From assembly GCF_900128495.1 (NCBI RefSeq), contig NZ_LT635801.1:1251997-1315996 (forward strand): DNA of 64,000 nucleotides, read 5' to 3'. The position numbers and the translations under genes were made by a program. This document shows, piece after piece, positions 49,459 through 57,702 of this stretch. Numbering within the stretch: position 1 is the stretch's first letter; each line of letters starts with the position of its first letter. The notes under the pieces were generated by a model. That model had not been told where the DNA came from, searched no databases, and saw nothing but the letters and a program-made list of their open reading frames with translations. Source of the stretch: Bacteroides ilei. GTDB lineage: Bacteria > Bacteroidota > Bacteroidia > Bacteroidales > Bacteroidaceae.

Positions 49459-50124
49459 ATGATACAGCTGGAGGGAATTACCAAGAGTTTCGGTACCTTG
49501 CAAGTATTGAAAGGTATAGATCTGACTATAGATAAAGGGGAAGTGGTGAGCATTGTGGGGCCGAGTGGGGCCGGAAAGACTACTTTGCTCCAGATTATGG
49601 GAACACTGGATAAGCCTGACTCGGGAAAGATTGTTCTGAACGGGACCGAAATCAACCGTTTGAAGGGGAGTGAACTGGCTGCCTTCCGTAACAGGGAAAT
49701 CGGTTTCGTTTTTCAGTTCCATCAGTTGTTGCCGGAGTTTACGGCTTTGGAGAATGTGACCATTCCGGCCTTGATTCAAGGAAATTCGGCGGGCATAGCC
49801 AGAAAGAAAGCGAAGGAGATGTTGGAATTCATGGGACTTGCGGAGCGTGCGTCGCATAAGCCATCCGAACTTTCGGGTGGTGAAAAGCAACGTGTTGCAG
49901 TAGCGCGTGCCCTGATTAACCATCCGTCGGTGGTTCTGGCGGATGAACCTTCCGGCAGTCTGGATACCCGGAACAAAGAAGAATTGCATAAGCTGTTTTT
50001 CGATTTGCGTGATAAACTGGGGCAGACTTTCGTTATTGTCACGCATGATGAAGCTTTGGCTGCCCAGACCGACCGGACCATCCATATTGTAGACGGAAGG
50101 ATTACTGAGATGAAATCCCGTTGA
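49459..50124 (+). CDS. LolD-like ABC transporter ATP-binding protein
   Basis: A 221-residue ATPase of the LolD/MacB subfamily: Walker [10 protein letters not shown] (34-42), Q-loop [16 protein letters not shown], signature [15 protein letters not shown], and Walker [13 protein letters not shown]. The subfamily powers lipoprotein release or mechanotransmission, not substrate translocation. No permease gene adjoins it, so its partner must be encoded elsewhere. Confidence 0.9.
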   Translation: MIQLEGITKSFGTLQVLKGIDLTIDKGEVVSIVGPSGAGKTTLLQIMGTLDKPDSGKIVLNGTEINRLKGSELAAFRNREIGFVFQFHQLLPEFTALENVTIPALIQGNSAGIARKKAKEMLEFMGLAERASHKPSELSGGEKQRVAVARALINHPSVVLADEPSGSLDTRNKEELHKLFFDLRDKLGQTFVIVTHDEALAAQTDRTIHIVDGRITEMKSR

Positions 50125-50208
50125 AAACTGCAGACGGTGGTATCAATTTATCTGAAAGTGAAAAAAACTTTCTATCTTTACTGCAAAATATTGTACTAAT
50201 ATCATTTT

Positions 50209-51054
50209 ATGAGTCATATACAGCTAGGAAAATATAATCAGTTGGAAGTCGTGAAAGAAGTCGACTTCGGTATGTACCTTGACGGTGATGAAGACGGTGA
50301 AATCCTTTTGCCGAAACGCTATGTGCCCGAAGGCTGCAAGCCGGGTGATGTGCTGAATGTGTTCATTTATCTGGATATGGATGAACGTCTGGTGGCAACG
50401 ACGTTGGATCCTTATGTGCAGGTCGGTGAATTTGCCTGCCTGGAAGTGGCCTGGGTCAACCAGTTCGGTGCGTTCCTTGATTGGGGATTGATGAAAGACC
50501 TGTTTGTCCCTTTCCGGGAACAGAAGGCAAAGATGCAGAAAGGTGGCCGCTATATAGTACATGTACATCTGGACGATGAAAGTTACCGGATTGTGGCTTC
50601 TGCCAAGGTCGAGCATTATCTTTCAAAAGAAAAACCGACCTATAAGCCAGGGGAAGAGGTACATATTCTGGTATGGCAACGGACAGATTTAGGCTATAAA
50701 GTGATTGTCGACAACCGGTTCAGTGGAATGCTTTTCCATAATGAGATTTTCCAGCCGCTTGAGATGGGTATGCAGATGAAGGCTTTTGTGAAGCATGTGC
50801 GTGAAGACGGGAAGATAGATCTGGTATTGCAGAGAAGCGGTGCCAGGAATGTGGAGGATTTTGCGGAAGTCTTGCTGCAATTCATAAAAGATAATAATGG
50901 ATATACTTCCGTCAATGACAAGACTGATGCGGAAACCATCTATCAGACCTTCGGCGTAAGCAAGAAAACCTTCAAGAAGGCTGTGGGAGATCTGTACAAG
51001 AAGCGCCTGATTATATTGGAACCGGATGGTATCCGTCTGGTGTCGGGGAATTGA
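50209..51054 (+). CDS. CvfB/YitL-family S1 RNA-binding protein
   Basis: A 281-residue protein with tandem S1-type OB folds (LGKYNQLEVVKEVDFGMYLDGDEDGEILLPKRY start broken into strands, and FACLEVAWVNQFGAFLDWGLMKDLFVP) and a C-terminal winged-helix segment (TDAETIYQTFGVSKKTFKKAVGDLYK). This is the architecture of CvfB, a conserved virulence factor first described in Staphylococcus. A one-off -7-like box TATCTTTA occurs at about 50173-50180. A terminator follows at 51124. Confidence 0.88.
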   Translation: MSHIQLGKYNQLEVVKEVDFGMYLDGDEDGEILLPKRYVPEGCKPGDVLNVFIYLDMDERLVATTLDPYVQVGEFACLEVAWVNQFGAFLDWGLMKDLFVPFREQKAKMQKGGRYIVHVHLDDESYRIVASAKVEHYLSKEKPTYKPGEEVHILVWQRTDLGYKVIVDNRFSGMLFHNEIFQPLEMGMQMKAFVKHVREDGKIDLVLQRSGARNVEDFAEVLLQFIKDNNGYTSVNDKTDAETIYQTFGVSKKTFKKAVGDLYKKRLIILEPDGIRLVSGN

Positions 51055-51123
51055 TCGGGAAGAAAGTCCGTTTCCCTAAAAGAAATAGGAAAGTCCCTAT
51101 TGACATGTGGGGATATTTTATTG

Positions 51124-51151
51124 TAGGAGGATTTTTATCCTCCTATTTTTG
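51124..51151 (+). promoter_or_regulatory. Terminator overlapping the -7 box of the next gene
   Basis: A 9-bp stem TAGGAGGAT (51124-51132) / ATCCTCCTA (51137-51145) with a TTTT loop and a following T-run forms a terminator for the CvfB-like gene. Its end overlaps TATTTTTG (51144-51151), a perfect -7 box 29 bases before the next start. Confidence 0.7.
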
Positions 51152-51179
51152 TATCAGAGAAATTAAAAACGATGAAGAT

Positions 51180-52118
51180 ATGAAGGTAAAGAAATGGAGT
51201 TTAATATTGGTGGCAGTTTTGTGTTGGATGGCGGTTCCGACTTTTGCCTCCAGTTTGGGGGATATCCGTGTCAACGCACGTTTCCTGACCGACCGTATGG
51301 CGTTTGAATTGAATCTGAGCAATGCCCAGTATAATGACCTTTTTGAAATCAATTACGATTTTCTGTATAATGTAGATCCTTATATTGACCGTCTGGCATA
51401 TTCCGATCCGTATGCATTGGATTGTTATTACCGTTATCTGGATGAGCGTAACGATGATTTACGCTGGGTCCTGTCCAGTCTGGCATACGCCCGTTTTATG
51501 GCATTGGATTATTTTTTCCGTCCTGTCTATGCCTTGAACCATGTATGTCATCTGCGTATTTATCAGAGATATCCTAATCATGATTTCTTTTATTTCGGGC
51601 GGCCCAGACATTATCTGACTTATCGTGGTGCGCATAGCCGTCTCCATTGCGGTGGAATAAGTTTCTATAGGAAGAATTATGCGAAACGTTATCATCATCC
51701 GGTCTATGCGGGACATTTCCGTAGCCGTCCGGATTTCCGTAAACATGATTTTGTAGGGCCTCGCCCGTCCAAAGGGGGGAATGGTTTCCATTTTACACCG
51801 GTGCATGGTCCGCATCCCGGAGCATCGGCTGTAAAACCGGGAAAGGGTCGTCCGGATACGGACAGGACCAGACCGGGGATAGGTGACAGGCGTCCGGAAG
51901 TCCATCGTCCGGTGTCTGGCGGCAAGCGTCCGGCCGATAAGGGCAGGCCGAGTCCATATACCCGTCCAAGCAGTACGCAGGACAGAGGTAACCGTCGTGA
52001 GTCGGTACGTCCATCCAGGGGTGGAGAAAAAAAGGTCCGTCAGGCGGTAAGACCTTCCCAAAAGGAGAAGAGACATGAAAACAAACAATCCGGCCGTGCT
52101 TTCTTGCGTAACATGTAA
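51180..52118 (+). CDS. Secreted basic protein of unknown function, Arg/Pro/Gly-rich tail
   Basis: I do not recognise the family. From ATG 51180 the protein has 312 residues with a signal peptide (MKVKKWSLILVAVLCWMAVPTFAS). The folded N-terminal part, about 25-140, is rich in Tyr, Asp and Arg. It starts LGDIRVNARFLTDRMAFELN, and RYLDERNDDLRWVLSSLAYA follows. The C-terminal half is low-complexity and strongly basic, with repeated RP, GKR and RPS motifs, so it is probably disordered and may bind an anionic partner such as cell-wall glycan or nucleic acid. The frame is open to 51051 but a promoter box at 51144 rules out that start. Confidence 0.75.
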   Translation: MKVKKWSLILVAVLCWMAVPTFASSLGDIRVNARFLTDRMAFELNLSNAQYNDLFEINYDFLYNVDPYIDRLAYSDPYALDCYYRYLDERNDDLRWVLSSLAYARFMALDYFFRPVYALNHVCHLRIYQRYPNHDFFYFGRPRHYLTYRGAHSRLHCGGISFYRKNYAKRYHHPVYAGHFRSRPDFRKHDFVGPRPSKGGNGFHFTPVHGPHPGASAVKPGKGRPDTDRTRPGIGDRRPEVHRPVSGGKRPADKGRPSPYTRPSSTQDRGNRRESVRPSRGGEKKVRQAVRPSQKEKRHENKQSGRAFLRNM

Positions 52119-52134
52119 CTAAAATGTATTTTTG
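52104..52134 (+). promoter_or_regulatory. Promoter of the GT51 protein gene
   Basis: TTG at 52104-52106 and the -7 box TATTTTTG at 52127-52134, 20 bases apart. The -33 element lies inside the 3' end of the previous gene. Confidence 0.65.
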
Positions 52135-52158
52135 TAGACAGATACCAATCTGTTTGCT

Positions 52159-54165
52159 ATGATAAAAAAATGGCTAAAGCTTGTCATGATAGGATTGGTC
52201 TCGCTTCTGCTGCTGGCAGGAGTGGGACTTTTCTTTTCCCGTGGGGCAATTCTGCGTCATATGGCCGGTTTGAAAATTCAGTCTGTTTCTTTGCGTTATG
52301 GGTTGAATATATCTTATGAAGAATTAGGCATGCCTTCTTTGACCTCTGTATCATTGAAGGGACTGAGTGTTGTTCCTGTAGGGCGTGATACCTTGTTGAC
52401 ATTACGGAAGGTAGATGTTACGCTTGATCTGTTTCCGTTGCTGGGCGGTGATATTTCGGTCCGTGAGGTGATGACTGACGGATTGAAGCTGTCGTTTATC
52501 AAGCGTCATGGCATTTCGAATTATGATTTTCTGTTCCATAGACCAGGTGGTGAACCGGACAAGAAGGATGTTCCGGTAACTATGGATTATAATCAGCGGG
52601 TTGATAAGATATTGGGAATGTTGTTCCGTCTGCTGCCCGAGAATGGCGAGCTGACGGATTTTACGGTAATCGGTCAGCGTGATTCATTGGTTACATCGTT
52701 CAATATTCCGGATATAAGTCTGAAGGAAAGTCATTTTGCATCGGAAATAAGGGTAGAAGAAGGGAATGTATCCAACAGGTGGAAGGTTGTGGAATCATTG
52801 GAGCCAGGGAATCAGAAGCTGGAAGGCAGAATTCTGTCGGCCGAAAATGGTGAGGAAGTCATTTTACCTTATATAGGTCCCCACTATAATGCAGTTGTCA
52901 AGTTTGATTCCATTGCTTTCAGTCTGTCGGCTTCCCGTAATGCGGTTTATAAAGGAACCGTATTACAAGGGTTGGCTGCAGTGAGCGGACTGGAAGTCTA
53001 TCACAAGGCCCTGTCTCCGGATACCATCGATTTGGATAATGGAAGTCTTGATTATAAGATCAATATAGGGGCTCGTTCCCTTGAACTGGACAGCACTTCT
53101 ACCATTGTGTTTAACCGGATTGATTTTCATCCGTATATCAGGGCCGAAAAGACCGGCCGTTGGCATATTAAGGCTCATATACATCGTCCGGATTTCCCGG
53201 CCCAGGATTTGTTCGCTTCATTGCCTGCCGGTCTGTTCCAGCATGTGCAGGGACTTGAAACTACCGGAAATCTGAGTTATGACCTGAATCTGGATATCGA
53301 TTTCAATGACTTGCAGGCCTTGCAGTTTTCATCCGATCTTTATGGTCATGGGTTCAGAATCATTGATTTTGGAAAAGGAGATCTTACACGGATGAATGAT
53401 GAATTCGAATATACGGCTTATGAAAACGACTTGCCGGTGAGGACGTTCGCCATCGGGCCTTCGAATCCTGATTTCCGTACGCTTGACCAGATTTCACCGT
53501 TATTGCAGATGGCTGTCATGCAATCGGAAGACGGAAGTTTTTTCTATCATCAAGGCTTTTATCCGGGGGCTGTACAGGAGGCATTGGCTTACGACCTGCA
53601 GGTTGGGCGTTTTGCCCGTGGAGGTAGCAGCATAACCATGCAATTGGTGAAGAATGTGTTTCTGAACCGTCATAAGAACATAGCCCGTAAGCTGGAGGAA
53701 GCATTGATTGTCTGGCTGATAGAGAATCAGCATATTACTTCCAAGGAGCGTATGTATGAAGTCTATATGAATATTATCGAGTGGGGGCCGCTGGTATATG
53801 GAGCGTGCGAGGCTTCTCATTTCTATTTTAATAAAGAACCGTCAGAGCTGACCGTTAACGAAGCCATTTTCCTGGCGTCTATCATTCCGAAACCGAAACA
53901 CTTCCGCTCGGTCTTTAATCCGGATGCTACGCTGAAGGAAAACCAGTCGGGCTATTATCGTCTGATAGCCCGTCGTCTGGCAGCAAAAGGGATGATAAGC
54001 GAAGAAGAGGCTGAAAATATTGTGCCTCAGGTTGAAGTAAAAGGACCGGCAAAGGAATTGATATTGTCCCCGGATTCTGTAGGACTTGCCGCAGACAGCT
54101 TGTCGGTGGAGGGACTTATGGGGTTGGAAAAAGGACTTGACGAATCTGGAAAAGAACTTGAATAA
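52159..54165 (+). CDS. GT51 peptidoglycan glycosyltransferase with AsmA-like N-terminal region
   Basis: A 668-residue protein with an N-terminal membrane anchor (LVMIGLVSLLLLAGVGLFF). A long beta-rich region (about 40-400, reminiscent of AsmA/DUF748 repeats, with ISVREVMTDGLKLSFIK) precedes a C-terminal GT51 domain. There MQSEDGSFFYHQGF supplies the catalytic Glu457, GGSSITMQLVKN is at 488-499, and the ERMYEVYMNIIEWG segment follows. It would polymerise lipid II glycan strands at the periplasmic face. There is no transpeptidase domain, unlike class A PBPs, and the N-terminal extension replaces it. The function of that extension is unknown to me. Confidence 0.85.
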   Translation: MIKKWLKLVMIGLVSLLLLAGVGLFFSRGAILRHMAGLKIQSVSLRYGLNISYEELGMPSLTSVSLKGLSVVPVGRDTLLTLRKVDVTLDLFPLLGGDISVREVMTDGLKLSFIKRHGISNYDFLFHRPGGEPDKKDVPVTMDYNQRVDKILGMLFRLLPENGELTDFTVIGQRDSLVTSFNIPDISLKESHFASEIRVEEGNVSNRWKVVESLEPGNQKLEGRILSAENGEEVILPYIGPHYNAVVKFDSIAFSLSASRNAVYKGTVLQGLAAVSGLEVYHKALSPDTIDLDNGSLDYKINIGARSLELDSTSTIVFNRIDFHPYIRAEKTGRWHIKAHIHRPDFPAQDLFASLPAGLFQHVQGLETTGNLSYDLNLDIDFNDLQALQFSSDLYGHGFRIIDFGKGDLTRMNDEFEYTAYENDLPVRTFAIGPSNPDFRTLDQISPLLQMAVMQSEDGSFFYHQGFYPGAVQEALAYDLQVGRFARGGSSITMQLVKNVFLNRHKNIARKLEEALIVWLIENQHITSKERMYEVYMNIIEWGPLVYGACEASHFYFNKEPSELTVNEAIFLASIIPKPKHFRSVFNPDATLKENQSGYYRLIARRLAAKGMISEEEAENIVPQVEVKGPAKELILSPDSVGLAADSLSVEGLMGLEKGLDESGKELE

Positions 54166-54215
54166 TCAGAAAAAAGAACTTGAACTTTCCATAAAGATGA
54201 CTTGGCCTTTAGGAT

Positions 54216-54255
54216 AAAAGGACCTGATATCCGCAGCAGGATATCAGGTCCTTTT
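54216..54255. terminator. Terminator between the GT51 and GNAT genes
   Basis: A perfect 17-bp stem (54216-54232 with 54239-54255), 6-base loop, AAAA before and TTTT after. It serves both convergent genes. Confidence 0.88.
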
Positions 54256-54268
54256 ACAATATGGCTGG

Positions 54269-54760
54269 TCATTTATCCAGAATCAGTTCATAATCGGCAA
54301 CATCCAGCAGGCGTCCGAATTTGATTCCCACTTCCTTGAATAAGGATACCTGTTCGAAGCCCAATGCTTCATGAAAGGCGCAACTGGGTCGGTTTTCGGC
54401 GGTAATGCATGCTATCAATGCGTGGTGCCCTTGGTTCCGGCAGGTGTTTACCAGTTGTTCCATCAATTGCTTGCCGATACCTTTTCCCTTTTGTGAAGGG
54501 TCCAGATAGATGGTTGTTTCCAACGTGTGCTGGTAGGCGGCTTTTTCCTTCCATGGATGTGCATAGCAGTATCCGGCAATCCGGTGGTCGTCTGTCTCGT
54601 AAACCAGACAAGGATAATGTGCGGCAAACGATTCTATACGGGCCTGCATCTGTTGCTCGGTAGGAGGTTCTATTTCGAATGTTGCTGTACTGTGCAGTAC
54701 ATATTCACGGTAGATGGCCGTAATGGACGGAATATCCTGTTGTGTTATGTTTCGTATCAT
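54269..54760 (-). CDS. GNAT N-acetyltransferase, phosphinothricin-acetyltransferase type
   Basis: A 163-residue acetyl-CoA-dependent N-acetyltransferase. MIRNITQQDIPSITAIYREYV, FEIEPPTEQQM and the acetyl-CoA loop DPSQKGKGIGKQLM, followed by FHEALGFEQV, match the Pat/MnaT branch that acetylates phosphinothricin-like or methionine-derived amino acids. The physiological substrate here is unknown. A perfect minus-strand -7 box lies 24 bases upstream. Confidence 0.88.
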   Translation of the reverse strand: MIRNITQQDIPSITAIYREYVLHSTATFEIEPPTEQQMQARIESFAAHYPCLVYETDDHRIAGYCYAHPWKEKAAYQHTLETTIYLDPSQKGKGIGKQLMEQLVNTCRNQGHHALIACITAENRPSCAFHEALGFEQVSLFKEVGIKFGRLLDVADYELILDK

Positions 54761-54783
54761 AGTGACAATTATATTTTGTATTG

Positions 54784-54791
54784 CAAAGATA
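54784..54791 (-). promoter_or_regulatory. -7 promoter box of the GNAT gene
   Basis: CAAAGATA reads TATCTTTG on the minus strand, 24 bases before the start. Confidence 0.65.
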
Positions 54792-54824
54792 ATCTATTTC
54801 TCGTATAATATAAGTTAAATGAAA

Positions 54825-54861
54825 ATCCCCTTGAGACATTTGTTGTTGTACTCAAGGGGAT
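54825..54861 (-). terminator. Terminator of the GH115 gene
   Basis: A perfect 11-bp stem (54825-54835 with 54851-54861), 15-base loop, followed on the minus strand by TTTCATTT. It lies 12 bases past the GH115 stop. Confidence 0.75.
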
Positions 54862-54872
54862 CGGCGATTTAT

Positions 54873-57404
54873 TTATCTTTTACAGGGAGACTCTTTCATG
54901 AACAGGAAGGATGGCTGGTATCCTCCGCAGTCTACAACAATCTTTTCAAGTACAATACCCGGATCCAACGGTTTGAACACAAGAGTATGTTCTCCGTTTA
55001 CCGGAGCCGGGAGCTTCATACTGATCTTATTTTCCACTACCCGCCGTGCTACCGTAGGATAATATATGGTATAGATGTTTTCGGGATCTTCGTTCAGGTT
55101 CTTGTTGAAATTGACCGGGAACGATTCTCCTCCTTCGAATCCTACAGTATAGGTATGCCCTTCTTTCTTGTGGAAGGCCAAAGTTGATTTGACAACGACA
55201 TGGACCGTTACGGAATCCAGATTTTCGGGTAATTTCATCTTATAGCTTACAGAGGCTCCTCCGGTAGGTTCTGTATATGGCATCAGTGACATGCCGCTCA
55301 GTGTACGTCCCATATAGGGGATAATGGTCCACCGGGCATTGGCGGCATCCGTACGTCCGAAATAGTGTTCTGCCTCCATTGCCACATATCCGTCTTTGGC
55401 GGTAAATACATATCCACCTGTCGCTTCTTCCGGCTTTTCGATTCGGTATATTTCCGGCAGTTTGTCGGCCGGGAAATTATCGTTCCAGGAAGTATATCCG
55501 ATGTGTTTCTGGGTCATCATTCCTTTCCATTTCCCGTTTGACATTACATTGTTGTAATCATCGCACAGTTCCTTGTCGCGGGCAAAAGCTTTTTCCACTT
55601 TATCGGCCCAATAGTTGGCTTCCGGATTGTTTTCGGCGTAAAGCTTATGGTTCATGGCCTGTGCATAATACATTTCGTACAGGTTGCTCATTGCCTGGAC
55701 AGGGAAAAGTATGAGCTGTTTATAGGCATCCTTGTATTCCGGTTTCAGACTGATATACTGGCGTAATGCTTCGGTTTCCAATTTGGCAAATTCGTCGGAC
55801 ACCTGTTTCCATTCGCCTGTTTCCAGATTATAGGTCGATGCATCCAGCATTTCGGCTGTACTTCGTCCGTTATATTTGCATGACAGGTTGAGAATACGGG
55901 TGGCTTCATCTGCCTGTTCTTCACCGAAAGCTTGTGCACAGAATCTGCGCGTATGTTCCAATAGGGTTGAAGCGTCGTATTCTTTCGGGTTCCATGCCAT
56001 ATCGAGGAAGAGTGTGATGGGATATTCCATCGGTTTCAGGTCGCCTACATTCAGGATCCACAGTTTGTCTACCCCATAGTCATAAGTAAGCTGGAGTTGT
56101 TCCCACATATTCTGGATAGGGGTGACATTCAGCCATTTTGAATTACGTGGCGCTCCCACGTAGTCTACATGGTAGTACATGCCCCAACCTCCGGGATGCT
56201 TGCGTTCTTCGGCAGTCGGCAGTCTCCGGACATTTCCCCAGTTATCATCGCAAAGTAACATGATGACATCGTCCGGGACACGCATACCCTGATTATAATA
56301 GTCGAGCACTTCTTTATAGAGTGCCCATACCTGTGGGGTTTTCTTGGCCGGTTTCCGTGTCACTTTCTCGATAATCTTCCGTTGGTTCTTGACCACATCC
56401 TCCAGCAACCGGACATTTACGTCCTGGCTCATGGCTTCATCGCCGTCACCTCTCATACCTATGGTTACAACATCTTCCGTCCCTTTCATCCGTTCAATTC
56501 CTTCCGTGAAGAATTTGTCAAGGACTTCTTTGTTGGTTGCATAGTTCCAGGCACCGTATTCCTTCCTTTTCCGGGCCCATTCCTGGTGGTTACGGGCCAT
56601 TGGCTCGTGGTGTGAAGTGCCTATGATGACTCCCATTTTATCGGCGGTCTTTCCGTTTTCAGGATCGTCGGCATAGAAGGCCCATCCCCACATGGCCGGC
56701 CATAGATAGTTACCTTTTAATCGTAAGATCAGTTCAAACACGCGGCTGTAGAAACGGTGGTCACCATAGTTGGTGCCATAGCGTTGTTTCACCCATCCGG
56801 TGAGACAGGGAGCTTCATCATTCAGGAAGATACCGCGGTAAGTCACGGCCGGTTCTCCATCTGTATATGTACCGGGGCGGAAATATATTTCTTTCTGGGG
56901 CTTGGTGGGTACGTCTGCCCACCAGTACCATGGTGAAACACCCATCTGTTCCGACAGTTCATAGATTCCGTAGACAGTTCCGCGGCGGTCACTTCCTGCA
57001 ATTACCATGGCACGGCTGATTCCTTCTTGCGGATTTTCTACCAGTTGGATTATGTATTTCTCCTTTTTATTTTCCAGCTCTTTACGAGAAATCTTTTTAT
57101 CCTTGATAAGTTTCTGTATAAGCGGCGTATGTAGGCTGCCTGCTATTATACATAATGAATCCTTTCCGGCTGTATTCGAAATTTCCGGACGAGTACCTGT
57201 AACGCGGAAAAAGTCTTCCTTCAGATTCTCCAAAGCTATCTTGACCGCTTCATCGTCATTGCTGTCGGTTATGATACGGCAGGGGGTCCCGTTTGCAAAC
57301 AGGGTAAAGTCGCCTGCATTTTTCTTGAAATGGATGAACTGGTCAGCTGCAGAAGCTGATAGGCATAAGGCTGCCATGGCGGCAGAAAGTATCAGTCTTT
57401 TCAT
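54873..57404 (-). CDS. GH115 family alpha-glucuronidase
   Basis: An exported 843-residue glycoside hydrolase with a signal peptide (ending CLSASA). Family 115 enzymes remove (4-O-methyl-)glucuronic acid from internal and terminal xylose of glucuronoxylan. Diagnostic blocks are VTYRGIFLNDEAPCLTGWV, LRLKGNYLWPAMWGWAFYADD, VIIGTSHHEPMARN, MLLCDDNWGNVRRLP and LWILNVGDLKPMEYP. The last 250 residues form the beta-rich C-terminal domain usual in the family. It is divergent from the esterase gene and near a hybrid two-component regulator, as in a xylan utilization locus. Confidence 0.92.
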   Translation of the reverse strand: MKRLILSAAMAALCLSASAADQFIHFKKNAGDFTLFANGTPCRIITDSNDDEAVKIALENLKEDFFRVTGTRPEISNTAGKDSLCIIAGSLHTPLIQKLIKDKKISRKELENKKEKYIIQLVENPQEGISRAMVIAGSDRRGTVYGIYELSEQMGVSPWYWWADVPTKPQKEIYFRPGTYTDGEPAVTYRGIFLNDEAPCLTGWVKQRYGTNYGDHRFYSRVFELILRLKGNYLWPAMWGWAFYADDPENGKTADKMGVIIGTSHHEPMARNHQEWARKRKEYGAWNYATNKEVLDKFFTEGIERMKGTEDVVTIGMRGDGDEAMSQDVNVRLLEDVVKNQRKIIEKVTRKPAKKTPQVWALYKEVLDYYNQGMRVPDDVIMLLCDDNWGNVRRLPTAEERKHPGGWGMYYHVDYVGAPRNSKWLNVTPIQNMWEQLQLTYDYGVDKLWILNVGDLKPMEYPITLFLDMAWNPKEYDASTLLEHTRRFCAQAFGEEQADEATRILNLSCKYNGRSTAEMLDASTYNLETGEWKQVSDEFAKLETEALRQYISLKPEYKDAYKQLILFPVQAMSNLYEMYYAQAMNHKLYAENNPEANYWADKVEKAFARDKELCDDYNNVMSNGKWKGMMTQKHIGYTSWNDNFPADKLPEIYRIEKPEEATGGYVFTAKDGYVAMEAEHYFGRTDAANARWTIIPYMGRTLSGMSLMPYTEPTGGASVSYKMKLPENLDSVTVHVVVKSTLAFHKKEGHTYTVGFEGGESFPVNFNKNLNEDPENIYTIYYPTVARRVVENKISMKLPAPVNGEHTLVFKPLDPGIVLEKIVVDCGGYQPSFLFMKESPCKR

Positions 57405-57702
57405 AGTAAAATATTATTTGTTTTTACAAGACAAAAATAGTAGATTGCCGGTTAAGTGAAATAATCGGGCGTTACGGATAATATTCCAGATGTTACGCTT
57501 TTCCTGAAGTCGGATGAAATGTGTAATTTTTTATCTGCCTTTTTCATGAAAAATGTGTTGTATAGCATATATGTTACAGAAAAGAAACAAAATGTAACAT
57601 TTAAGGTCTGAATGTTACTTTTATGGTAAATTTTAGTTCTGTTTTACATATGTTCCTTTTCTTTCTATTCCATACCTTTGCATTGTAACAAAAAATGATT
57701 CT
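57405..57702. promoter_or_regulatory. Divergent regulatory region with four ATGTTAC motifs
   Basis: There is no gene in these 298 bases. The heptamer ATGTTAC occurs at 57490-57496, 57571-57577 and 57612-57618, and inverted as GTAACAT at 57594-57600. The last three lie within 48 bases, ahead of the esterase promoter. They could be binding sites of the hybrid two-component regulator, whose AraC domain normally recognises repeated half sites. This is inference. Confidence 0.5.
57673..57680 (+). promoter_or_regulatory. -7 promoter box of the esterase gene
   Basis: TACCTTTG lies 22 bases before the ATG at 57703. There is no TTG at the -33 position, which fits a gene that needs an activator. Confidence 0.65.

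Noticed and set aside
51051..51179. N-terminal extension of the basic secreted protein
   Set aside because: The extension overlaps a terminator and a -7 box, and the signal peptide starts at the ATG at 51180.
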